Shown here one piece after another: positions 53,301 through 64,000 of a stretch of DNA of 64,000 bases. The stretch spans positions 1,679,501 to 1,743,500 of the forward strand of contig JAHQIY010000007.1 in NCBI GenBank assembly GCA_019054805.1. Reading direction: 5' to 3'. The position numbers and the translations under genes are program-made. Under the pieces are notes generated by a model, which ran no database searches, was not told the DNA's origin, and was given only the letters and a program-made list of their open reading frames with translations. This DNA is from Brachionus manjavacas. Taxonomy: Eukaryota; Rotifera; Eurotatoria; Ploima; Brachionidae. How positions within the stretch are numbered: position 1 is the first letter of the stretch; each line of letters begins with the position of its first letter.

Positions 53301-56289
53301 TTTACTAATCTACTAAAAAAAAATGAATTTAAAACTAGGCTTTGTGAAATTGGATACTCTAGAGGAAGTCTTATCAAAAAATTTTATTTTTAAGGGTTCA
53401 GTTAAAGCTATATGAAATGATAAGCAAATTATTAAAATATTCTTGAAGAAGCCTTATGTTTTTGTGAACGAATCACGATTCTGAAATAATTTTTTCCAGT
53501 CAATCAACACCGCCAAATTTTTGCATTTCGCTTCCATGTCAAATCAAAGCATATATTTGCATGCTAAATATGCTTTCTTAAAATAAATTCGACTCTAGTC
53601 AGATGATATTAAGTCCTAATTAAAAAGGAATTTAAAAAATATAAAAACGAGCTCTATTTCTCGATTTTCTTCCTTAGTCCAAATAATTAAAATTTATACT
53701 AAACACGAATAGTACCCCCAAGGGCTATTTTGGCAGGTCCACTCTCCGCTTGATGCCAATCAGTTTTAATTTAAATCAATCAATATCCAAAAGAGGCTCT
53801 TATGCAAGTTCTAATCATGTCATCGCTTAAATAGCACTTGATTTAGCTTGTCTAATGCGGAGCGAACATGTGACACATTTTTACACTAAATTGGCAATGT
53901 TTATTACATGGCAAAGCGTTTTTTTAATTATTTTCGGCTCAAAATTTTGTGAATTAAATTTGTTATAAACACAATCAAGAAATCTTATAGTTCATCTAAG
54001 ATCGGAATTTTAGCACATCGCCTCGGTCTAGATTTGTACTAATTTTTTCAATTCGCTTTCAAGTCATTTCTTTTAATAACTTTTTTCTTCTCTATAGTTT
54101 ATTGATAATTTAATTGAGCGAAAAGCCAAAAAAATGAAGCTAATTTAAGCCTAGCCGACTTGCACGAACTATATTAGCTATTAATTGAAACAATATTTAA
54201 GAAAAAAAATTAAATTAATATTTTTCTTAATTAATTTTGACCGGACACCTCGGTCATTATTTTCTGCTTGAAAAAAATTTTTTTGATAAATTCATGAGAC
54301 TCTATCAAATTTATTGTTTTATCAAAAAGACTAGACATTGTAAATTTTCTGAAAGAAAATAGCTTATCTTGAATATGTCCGAGATGTGGAATTTAACAAG
54401 TGGATTTATAGGCAGCGATGCGTGAATTTAAAATTTAAAAAAGGTAAATCAAATAGACTCTCGAACATATTTTTTCAAGTGCTTCTACTGTTTTTTACAT
54501 GCTCTAAATAAACAATTATTTCAAGAGATACTTACTTGAATGTTTAAAAATAAGTGGAACTAAATTGGGTATTTGTTTAGATTTTAAAAACTTGAATGCT
54601 ACTTAACAATGTTTAATCATATTTTCTTTTATAAGCTTAAAATGCCATTTAATTGCGTAACATCGACTCTTGTTTGTCCAATTGTCCACTAATTGAACAT
54701 AATTACTTTTTCTGATGTTTTTGCCAAGGACCAAATTCGAACAAGCTTATGCAACTAGTCAAATTAAATTTTTAATTTTAGAAAACAGCTTGAATTATTG
54801 ACATGGGAAATTATTTTACTTTTTTAGATTATTTTTTTCTTGTATTGTAACACCTTTAGTTTGGGAAATTAATTGATTATTAAAATATTTTCAAGTTATT
54901 AACTCAACTGGAACTACTTTTGAAATTAGAAAATTTCACATGTAATTATTCGTTTAAGTGCTATACACAAATGTAATTAGTATGCATGCAATTTTCACGT
55001 TTTAATTAAGAATCGGTAGAATTGCTTAAGAATTTATTATGTCGTGACAATATTAAAAATGCTTAACTTTTGAAAACATCCTGTGATAGCAAGCGCAACA
55101 CATTTTTTCAATCAAATTAAGTGAGTGCCTGTGGCCAAAGCACTATCCAACTCAAATATTTCTAAAGAAACTAAATTTTTTTAAAACTTAAAATAAATTA
55201 AAAATTAAAATCTTAATAATCTTAATAATAGTACAGTACGTTATAATGAAAATTAACACTTAAAGGACTAATCGAGTTATTTTGACCCATTTTTACAAAT
55301 TCTAAAGACTTAAAAAATAATTTAACAAATAAACATTATTTTTTTTTTCGATTTTTATTTTGCACTAAATAAACAATAAAATCATTAAATCCTCGGTTGA
55401 TCTATAATGCTAGTGATTCAGCGCTACAGGTTGAATACCACGAAAAATTAGAAAATAATTATTTAAATTTTAGTTTTCAACAAAAATCTCAAGCTTAATA
55501 TACTTAATTTACTAAATTTTAAAGAACCAAGTTTTTAAACACATCTTTAGAGCATTTGATGTAAATTAAAAAAGTTTTAATATGAAAGAGATGTTTCTTT
55601 CTACAAATTTGTCTTTAGATTGATGAGGCTGCAGTATCGAACAACGTAAACGGGATAATGTTATCTTAAAATAAAAATCAAATATCTTATTAAAAAAATT
55701 TAATTAATCAATTTTTTAGACCTTTTCAGCTAAATATAATTGATCAAAAAATTGATTCCTATTCATCTACAGTGTTTTACTTTAAACCACAGAACAGGTA
55801 ATATTACACCATTTTACGTGATTTTACACCAAAAAATAAAAGATTAAGTTAAATACGTTAAATTTAGGATGTAAAAAATGTTAGCTTACGTAAAAATAGG
55901 TAAAATTACGTTATTTCAAGTAAAACTCAACCAAAATTCTGACAGCCCAGAAAAGTCCAATTTTTGGGACAAAATTAAGTTTTTTTAGTTTTGTTACATA
56001 TTTTTGCAACTTGAAATTTTATATCTTTTACATTTCATTGCATAATTTTACACAAAATAATGTTAAAAACTATAAAAAAAGATATTTTTTTTGTAATAAA
56101 ATAAAATTTTCGGTAAAATTTAATTATGATGTTTCTTGTTTCAATGCTAAAACTTTATTTTTTATTTTATTTAATCTAAAAGATAATCTCATTTTTAAAA
56201 GGGTTCAACAATATTTAGAATTCAAAACAAATCAAAAATCTTGGTAAAAATTACCTTTTTTACAGGAAAATAATAACAATTATAATAAT
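53301..56289. other. Gene-free upstream region of frizzled
   Basis: About 3 kb with no supported gene. It is the likely home of frizzled promoter and distal control elements, since developmental genes often sit next to gene-poor DNA, but no specific site can be supported. A locally repetitive section of tttacac/attttac motifs lies at about 55795-55920. The frame at 56011-56247 looks like chance. Confidence 0.45.
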
Positions 56290-56548
56290 TTATATCCTAG
56301 TGGATAATGGAGAGGCACTCATCTCCTTTTCTAGTACCTTTTTGAGCAACGGCTCCGACCTGACACAGAGGCTACTGCATCGAGTTGATCATCTACACCG
56401 CAATTATAACCCAGTCGAAACTGGTCCCCCTATTTTTATGATGAAAGAGTTTTAAACATTCGCATTGAAGATTTTAACCCTCAGTGGGTTTTGAACTCTT
56501 AATCCTCTACTTGCATGACTAATACGCAAAACATTCGACTATATGATC
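56290..56548 (-). mobile_element. tRNA-derived SINE
   Basis: Read on the minus strand from 56548, the head is tRNA-like. An A-box-like ATAGTCGAATGTTTTGCG is followed about 40 bp later by a B-box-like GAGTTCAAAACCC, with an anticodon-loop-like GTCATGC between. A more GC-rich, non-tRNA body follows (about 56290-56440), containing ccagtttcgactgggtta and ggtcggagccgttgctc. This contrast with AT-rich flanks and the Pol III box spacing is what a tRNA-derived SINE looks like. Ends and target duplication are not resolved, and no second full copy was seen in the window. Confidence 0.6.
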
Positions 56549-58937
56549 AATAATGGTCAAATTTTTATGGTTAAAATTTTTATCTCAAAAAGATTATTAA
56601 ATAATAATAATAATAATAAAAAATAACACATGGGAATTCGAAGACTTTCTAAGCAACGAAAATACTGAAGTCTCATTTTAATTGCACATTTTATTTGATT
56701 GAGCATATTTGAAATTTTTGGGGGGTTGTGAAGTTCATACCAATTCGATCGTTCCAATTCAGAGAAAAATGAATAACTATTTTTATAAAAATAGATAATT
56801 TAGTTCTGTGAAATTCTTAATGGTTAAGCAACTTTGCTTAATCCAAAAATAAATGTCTGCAAAAACTCTGCAATGTAATTGCACACTTGATTGGAATACT
56901 TTTTAATGGGGTGTAAAATGGAGTTATTCAAGTTTTTCTGAATTGAAAAGATCGAATTGAAACGAACTTCACAATCCCAATTTTTGGCAAAATGTACATA
57001 ATTTTACATTTCTAGATTTTCATATTTTATGTGTTTTTTGCAATATTTCTAATAATCTATTTTTAATTTTTAATTACTAGATAATTTCGGAATTTCAGGT
57101 TTTTAAAAAATATTACCCAAAAATATAAAAATTTGAAAATGAAAAAAATCTAAAATTATCTCCATATTGCCAATTAATTTTATACTGAAATTATGTTAAA
57201 ACAATGTGAATTTACTTAATAATATTTTTGTTTGAAATGCTAAGTTTGATTTTAAGCTTAATAAAAATTCTTATAAATAAAGAAATAAATTAATATTTTA
57301 ATTTTAATTTTTTAAGCTTTAAAATTTTGAACTTAATTACATTAACAAAGAATCATTGATAATATTCAAATCTTATAAATTGGTCTAACACTATAATTAC
57401 AAACAGACATATTCAGAATTACAAACAAACATACTACCAAGCCAAATGAAAGTAATGGCCGATAATGTATTCAATTTTACCTTTTTTTAATCTAAATAAA
57501 ATTAGATTAAAAATTTTATTTAAAATTTTTAATTTGTCAATTTGGAAAAATTAAATTTTTGTAAAATTGATTGAGAATAAAAAAAAAATATTTAATTAAT
57601 CAAAGTTTTAGATTAAATAAATTTTTAAAGTTTATCTGGTAAAATTTATGTTCAATTATAAAATCTTATATCAGTTAAAGGTTCAGGATTATTTCCATAC
57701 CCTATTTTTTATTTTAATTAAGTCTTATCTAAACCTATGGTCCAGCATTATTTATCTATTCAAGACTAACTCTAGAACATTTCTTAACTTTTAGATCAGA
57801 ATTATTTAATTCAATGATACTTTTAAGAAAACTATAAACGCTGTTTGATACATAAATTCTAAATTCAAACTAAAATAAATATTATTGCTAATTCGAGTAG
57901 ATGAATTTTGAAGAAAAAAAAACGAAATCCGGTCTTCAAAAATTAGACTTAAATTTAAATATCTGAAAATAGGTTATTTCGTCTGGAGATTCCGTTTTAA
58001 AACACTATATCATTTTATTCATCATTTGTCAGATTAGTTCATCAAGAGTTAAAAACAAAATTAATTTCTATTTGTAAGAATTTTTCAAAACTAATCAAAA
58101 TTTTGATAAATGAATAGCCATAAAAATCAAACACAAAAAGCTTAATTACAAATTTCATTAGTTATTTGTAAATTGTAAAATAGTCTGATTATTAATTCAT
58201 CAAATTATAGTTGATGTCATTTTAAAGCTTAATCGTGACCATATGCTTAAAAAAAGATTAGATTATGAAGCGCAAACATATTTATGTAGTGATAAAAAAA
58301 ACAAGATCTCATTCGGTTCCATTCTGTCTGGTGGAGGTATAGAAAGCGGGTTTTGGACCATGATACATCAAATTCCTGACTTCAATTTAATCTGAAATAA
58401 TTTAATCTCATTAGAGATAATCAATTTAATAAATGATAAAAAGAGCTAAAATTGTTAATTCAATTTGAATAGTTATCAAGAAGATTCAATAAATAGCAAA
58501 GTAAAATTTATGATAGAATTTAAAATTTATAAAATGATCAAAAAATTTTAAATCTGATTTATTTCTAAAACCTTTAAAATCATAAATCAATGCATAATTG
58601 CGAATTCTTAAATTCTGTTTGATAGAAACAGAATCCGGTAAGATTTTAAAGATATATCACTTTTTTCGAATGAAGATCATTTTCACAGAAATCAATTAAT
58701 TCCGCTCCATTTTGAAGGGTCTTAGATTTGTTGAGTAATAAAATCATAGAGTTATCTAATCATAATAAGATTTTAGAATTAAATCTAAATATTTTATTCA
58801 TATTTTCTTTAATTCATTACACCATCATAGCTCTTGAATTAAGTAGTGTTTAAGCAGAGTTTTTTTAATAGAAAATGAAATTTTTTTTTTATTTAATGAG
58901 AAAGAATAAAACGATAAAATTTAAAGGGATCCAAAAA
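56549..58937. other. Gene-free AT-rich stretch with a TAA/AAT microsatellite
   Basis: A short AAT trinucleotide run lies at about 56596-56618. No supported gene or RNA. The frame at 56557-56757 overlaps that run and is not credible. Confidence 0.5.
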
Positions 58938-60858
58938 TTAAATGCTGTCCAAAATTGGTACTTCGTCTATAATTTGGACTATTTCCTGACATTCAGTCAT
59001 TCCAATTATCGTCGGAAATAAACTAATTTCCTCATTTCTGATACTTTGAATGTAATGATCAATAATTTTTGAATCATCGAAAATTAAATTTTCCAAAAAT
59101 GATAGATCGGACGATCCAAAATTAATAACATATGCGACTAACCAGGCTAAAGAATAATACCCAGCTAGATTTAAATTAAAATTTTTTGTTTTGGCTTTCC
59201 TAAAAGATATTGTTTCCTTTGAAAACCATTTTACTATCTGTTCTGATAAGCATTCATCAAGCTGCTCTCGTTGATTGATATCAAAAATACACACATCGCT
59301 TTCTGTGCCTAAACTGCCTGTACAAAAAATAAAATCATTGTTTTTTGTACTAACTATTCTAGCAAATTCAGAATGTTTGATTATTTTTTCTGAATCTTCA
59401 AATTTTAAAATAATTGGATCCTCAAGGCCATAAATTTGAATATTTTTTTCCTTCATAAATTGTCTCACTAATATTAGATACTCTTCAACTTTGTTATCAC
59501 TAAGCGAGGCTTTATTTTCTAAATGATGATCATCAAATTTTGAATTTTTTAGTGTGTGATTTTCTTCAAATTTTTTTTCCGTTTGCCAACCTCCAGTGTA
59601 CAATGGACAGTAAATGTAGTCTTTTACACCGCCAATAAATAATTCTCGATCAGTAAATCTAAGATAATCCGGATTTTTTTTTGAATTTCGTTGAATAACG
59701 AGATAACCGTATTTATCAAAACCAATAAAATTGAAAACATTAGTGATTTTTTCGTTGCAGTATTCTTCCCAAGTTTCGAAATCTTTTCTTTTAAAGTATT
59801 TGATATCATTTTTTATTTTTGCCTTCCAGACTCGAAACTCTTTTAAATTGCTTGGATCGATCGAATCTTAAAGACAAAATTAAAAGTCTTAACTATTTTG
59901 TCATGGAAAAACACTTAATAAAAAAAAATAATCTTTAATTTCAACATTAACAAGAAATCTTTTTAATACCGTTTTCATGCTGATTGCATTCAAAAACCAT
60001 TTTATTTATTCGATTAGAGCATTCAATACATGGATTCTAAAAAAAATTAAAAATTAAAGCAAAATTGCAGATATAACTTACTTGTTTATTTGAATCATGA
60101 ATCCATTCACCTTCGTATTCAATTTCATCCTTTTCACAATTAATGAATACATTTGGGTTCAATTTAAAAATAGTTCCATCTTCTTTTCTTAACACTTTTT
60201 CGATTGAATAATCCAAGAAATCTCTAAACCTATTTCTTTCTTTACCATTGCGAAATTCAATCCAGATGTCTTTTATCTTAATTTTATATGTTTCCTTAAA
60301 AATCGACGTTTGACAAGGAAAAACTTCTTGAACAGACCACACATAAAATTTTCCGCTTTTATAATATTCATCTTGAATTTTGTTATCAATTTTTATGTTT
60401 AAAAACCCATTAGATAATTTTTCCAAACAAGAATTGCACTCAGAATTTCTGTTTTTATTCGCTTGTTTTATGCTAGTTAGAATTTTATTACTGTCAAATA
60501 TTATCCATTCATCTGGAGATAATTCCTTATGCTTAGTCAAAAGTTCATATTTTCCTTGTATCTCACAAATGTTGGTTTTGGAGCAATTATAATTGTTTTT
60601 AACGCAGTCCTCACAATTTAAATATACTTGAATCATGTGTTGTAAGCTGTTTGGATTGTAGGCCAAACAAAAGCGACAGCGTTGTTTCTCTGTATTAATT
60701 TCGGAGCTTCTATATTTATAGTTTTTAAATTTTATAAAATCGTCAAGTTCTTGTTTTTTAATGAACATTTTAACGCTCCAATAGTTGCTAAATATATTTA
60801 TTCCATCATTAAGTGATTTTGTCGTCTTTCTCTTTTTCCTTGGAACGCTTTCAGTCAT
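58938..60858 (-). CDS. Unidentified cysteine-rich protein (3 exons, 590 aa)
   Basis: Minus-strand exons: 60082-60858, 59970-60036 and 58938-59866; introns of 45 and 103 nt, GT-AG, phases 0 and 1. The start MTESVPRKKRKTTKSLN has a basic nuclear-localisation-like patch. Cys clusters follow: CRFCLAYNP, CEDCVKNNYNC, CNSCLEKL, and across exon 2 NPCIECSNRINK then FECNQHEN, so two or more zinc-binding sites are plausible. The second half is acidic with aromatic segments (FIGFDKYGYLVIQRN, IYCPLYTGGWQ, GYYSLAWLVAYVINFGS), without a signal peptide or clear membrane span. I do not recognise the family. Clean splicing across three exons indicates a real gene; nothing links it to a transposon. Confidence 0.75.
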
Positions 60859-63701
60859 TATTTGTTAAAATTTAAATCCAAAATATTGCTGGTTTTTGTT
60901 GTTTAATTATAGTTTATCAATTTCTTAATTAAATCATAAAATCATATGATCCCTTACTTTTAAATTTTTGAATTAGCATAATATATTAACAAATAAAAAT
61001 TGCTAAAATATTTAATTGATTAGCTTTAATTAATTATTTTTTTCGAGATAAATAATGGGAAGCCATCATCACCACTTTAATGCTTAGAATACACTTTTGG
61101 TGTGTCTTTTGACCATTTCTCTGTGACTTATCTGAAATCGACTAATTAGCTTAAAAATTCATTTATGGAGCTCTCTCAATTACTCAATTGAATTGTTTAC
61201 ATTTATCACAACCCAGTAAATTTAAAAACCGAAAAAAAAATGTAAAATCAACGAAAAATAAAAGCGTAAAAAAACGCCGAAGATGGTCATAATCTATGCA
61301 AATTTTTCGAAATAACTTGTTGAAAATTTTTCGCAAAGTTAAATTGAAAATTTTACGAAAAATCTTAATATATCCTCGCAAATTTTTAAACAGCGTTAAA
61401 TTGTGATTTGAAGCATAGTTATAGTAAAAACTCAAATTTTGAACTTTTGAATCAGATAAATTGGTCAAATTTAGAAAAAAGTTCTAATCAGTGATCTATC
61501 GGCTGATAAAATATCAAATCAAGTTAAATTTATTTTCTGATGATTTTCGACTCAACACTTCCGGCTTTCAGCAGCAAAATTCTTGTTATTAAAAAAAATA
61601 ATCTAAAACATAGATATAAAAATTAATTAGCAAGATAAATTTTTTAGAAAAAATAAGAATGTGAATATAAGCAGTAATTTAATATAATTAAGATGCGTGT
61701 TTATGAAAGGCTTAATATGAAGGATTGAATAAAAAAAAACGTTATAATTTTATTTCATATTGAAAAACGTCTTTTGAATTCTAACAGCCAATTAAATCTT
61801 TTTGTCGAGTAAACACTTTCAAAGAACAAGATTGAAACCAAAAGAAAAGACTCCTCTCCACTAATATTAATTGGATTGATTAGATAGATATTATCAAAAT
61901 ATATCAATAATCAATTAAAAATTGTGCGCAAGCCGTTCGGAACAGCCCTGGTGGTATTTCAGCTAAATTTTTTTTTGATATATTCAAAAAATTAATTTAT
62001 CAAAATAAAAAAATAAAAATTATGTGATTAAGTTTGTAAATTTCTTAAAGATTTTACCAAAAAGTAATGTTTTAGTTAAAAGGTTCTAATTGCTTTAAAA
62101 TAATTTAGTTAAATATATATTGAATGGGAAAATATATTTAATTTGAAATAATTTTTCGTAAATTATTTTTAAAATTTTTTGAAAAAAAAATTAGGAAAAA
62201 AAGCGTAAATATTTCGAAGCTTTTAAATAAATAATTTTTCGAAAAAAAAAATCTGTTAAAAAATCGTAAATTTTACGAAAAAAAAATTTTTTTACGTAAA
62301 TTCTCGAAAATTTTCGATAATGTATTTTACTGGGAAGGAAACTTTTTTCCGTCATGGAAAAAAATCGAGCTTGACCACATGGCTTTGATAGGAAAATTTT
62401 GGCAAAAAAACACCTCTTGCATAATACACCGATAAAGCTGATGTATCTCCTTTTGTAAATGAAAGTCTAGGATCTACAGCTTTCGGGTTTCAATTGTAAC
62501 AATTCAATAAAAAATTTATCACGGACAAGTCAAAATGCAGACTGTTTGGTCTCATTTTTTCATGCTAAGCATATTTTGTTGGTAAAAATATTGGCTGACC
62601 GGTGGCTCGACCACGAGTTAGTCGTTTTTATTAAAATATAAAAATAAAGTTCGAAAGCTGCCGGTAATACGTCAGGCAGCGTATATTTATAGACGTAATT
62701 AGAAATTTAATTTTTCTTTGAGACTTGTCCTTTCTCCGTCATTCATTATGATCCATTTAGTCCCTTTTTCAAAATTTTTTCATTATTAGTTTCTTCTTAT
62801 TCAGGATATTTATTATCTGAGTCTTTATATGAGTCATATTCAGTATAAAGTTGATTTGATGTTTCCATTTCTTATTCGAAATTATTATCAAAGTTATTAT
62901 TTTCCTGAAAATAATTATAATTATCATCATAAACATCAGGTTGTTGATGATAATTTTGTCTGCATCTCTTTCATAATAAAAGAGAGTTGCTTCTTGCTCA
63001 ATTCTTTTAATTCAGTATGCCATCTATTTTAATTTCAAAGGGGAGTCTCCAGTCTCCTTGAAAATGATGGAAGGAGTTGTTAACATTTATAAGACCTAGA
63101 AATATTTTGTTTTATACCTCTCTCCACTTCATAATATCCTCCACAGATTACACATTGCTCGAATTTATTTATTTATTCTTGAGTAATTGAGTGTATCTTT
63201 TATGTTTTTGCTCCTATTAAGTTTGATTTTTTCTTTGTCTCACTAATGTTTAAATTCTCAATTCTGCTCTCAACTGAATCTTCCGGTACTACTTGTATCA
63301 TTGCTCACTGATCTATCAACATCACCATCTAATTTGAGACTGAATTGGGTGAACAATTTTTAGATTAGATGAACAATGGTTTACATAAACAATACAAAAA
63401 AATTTTTATCGTGGACTAAATTTTAAATTTTAATATCGTTTAATTAGGTTTTGAAATTAAATTCATTGAAATTCATCCGAATAGATTCTCGGACTTAACT
63501 TTAATCAGAGTTTAATTAGAAGACATTAAACAGTCGTTTTTAAATAAAAATTATTTTTAAATATTTTTCATTTTTCTTAATTTATTCATTGATGTCTATT
63601 TTAGTTACAAAATAAAAGTCAATAATAGAAATAAAATGATAGGTTTTTTTAGAAAAAAATTGACAATAAAAACAAATTAGTCACTTTTCGATTAAAAAAT
63701 T
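60859..63701. other. Spacer with short repeats and possible coding debris
   Basis: One copy of the cgttcggaacagccctgg block lies at 61934-61951. Minus-strand segments at about 62810-63020 and 63260-63345 look like low-complexity coding debris in several frames (Asn/Asp/Tyr-rich; DGDVDRSVSNDTSST). Near 63348-63385, gggtgaac...gaacaatggtttacataaac recalls the subterminal sequence of the Merlin-like element at 49.4 kb. The frames 61184-61468 and 62829-63032 look like chance. Confidence 0.4.
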
Positions 63702-64000
63702 TTAAGAATAATTAAGCTCGCGGCGTCTTCGATTGAAACTCTCGTTTTCTAATCGTTTAAGCATTTTTATTTTATTCAAAATTTCTTCTTTTTCTCTGGT
63801 TAATTCGACAGTTGAATTTTTCCTGGACGTTTTATCATTTTGAGATTTGTTCATGAAGTCCATGCTTTGCTTGACCAACTCAATAAGTAGATATAGTTTG
63901 CGTTTAATAGCGAACTGCATCTGACCAAGACACATTCCGATTAAAGCCATGCCAAACGAGGAGTATATACAAACAATAAGCATTTTAATATCGGCATAGT
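63702..64000 (-). CDS. C-terminal exon of a probable two-pore-domain K+ channel (partial)
   Basis: Open from the right edge to a stop at 63702. The first residues, YADIKMLIVCIYSSFGMALI followed by GMCLGQMQFAIKRKL, fit the last membrane helix of a K2P channel after its second pore loop (typically ...K.L....YI.FG.AL..MC...MQ). A cytosolic tail rich in Lys, Glu and Arg follows (coiled-coil-like REKEEILNKIKMLKRLENES, ending RRRRELNYS). The pore sequence itself would lie outside the window, so the call rests on one helix and its context. Other membrane families cannot be excluded. Confidence 0.5.
   Translation of the reverse strand, partial: YADIKMLIVCIYSSFGMALIGMCLGQMQFAIKRKLYLLIELVKQSMDFMNKSQNDKTSRKNSTVELTREKEEILNKIKMLKRLENESFNRRRRELNYS

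Noticed and set aside
61184-61468. 94-codon minus-strand frame
   Set aside because: Phe/Lys/Leu/Arg-rich composition from repeated aaatttttcg-type sequence. No motif or splice context.

Overview
The window is strongly AT-rich eukaryotic DNA. Its protein-coding genes have many very short GT-AG introns, typically 45-56 nt. The recognisable genes are all animal orthologues: a tetraspanin, UBE2G2, acyl-CoA-binding protein, ERp44, PI4-kinase III alpha, mitochondrial glycerol-3-phosphate dehydrogenase, a Frizzled-5/8-type Wnt receptor and a probable two-pore-domain potassium channel. Frizzled makes it a metazoan. Base composition, tiny introns and jockey/CR1-type LINE debris suggest a small AT-rich invertebrate such as a monogonont rotifer, but that is inference.

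Layout. 1-3.7 kb: an acidic N-terminal fragment at the left edge, a LINE 3' fragment and an unidentified ORF. 4.6-15.2 kb: a compact gene cluster (tetraspanin; a 136-residue protein; UBE2G2 head-to-head with a 253-residue unknown; ACBP; 12-exon ERp44; a small coiled-coil protein). 16.2-17.95 kb: a putative DNA transposon with an 8-bp target duplication, a phased TGAC array and an R3H-like exon. 20.15-39.3 kb: PI4KA in ten exons. Its third intron is stretched by a complete-looking 4.3-kb hAT element and a GC-centred foldback repeat. 39.7-41.5 kb: LINE debris and an AT-hook peptide. 42.5-46.9 kb: GPD2, including a 9-nt micro-exon. 47.9 kb: tRNA-Gly(GCC). 48.4-49.9 kb: a small Merlin-type element inside an inverted duplication. 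51-53.3 kb: intronless frizzled. 53.3-58.9 kb: gene-poor, with a tRNA-derived SINE. 58.9-60.9 kb: an unidentified cysteine-rich 590-residue protein. Right edge: the C-terminal exon of a probable K2P channel.

The genes do not form a pathway. ERp44 and UBE2G2 both act in ER protein quality control. PI4KA supplies plasma-membrane PI4P. Tetraspanin, Frizzled and the K2P-like protein are plasma-membrane proteins. ACBP and GPD2 belong to lipid and energy metabolism.

The most notable non-genic structures are: (i) the hAT element, whose inverted termini are long arrays of alternating GTTAAC and GTCGAC palindromes with a 30-bp period and an exact 8-bp target duplication; (ii) the TGAC-array element carrying an R3H-like coding exon; (iii) the Merlin-like element with an exact 8-bp duplication and a transposase remnant. 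All exon boundaries were deduced by hand from splice signals, reading-frame continuity and remembered family sequences.
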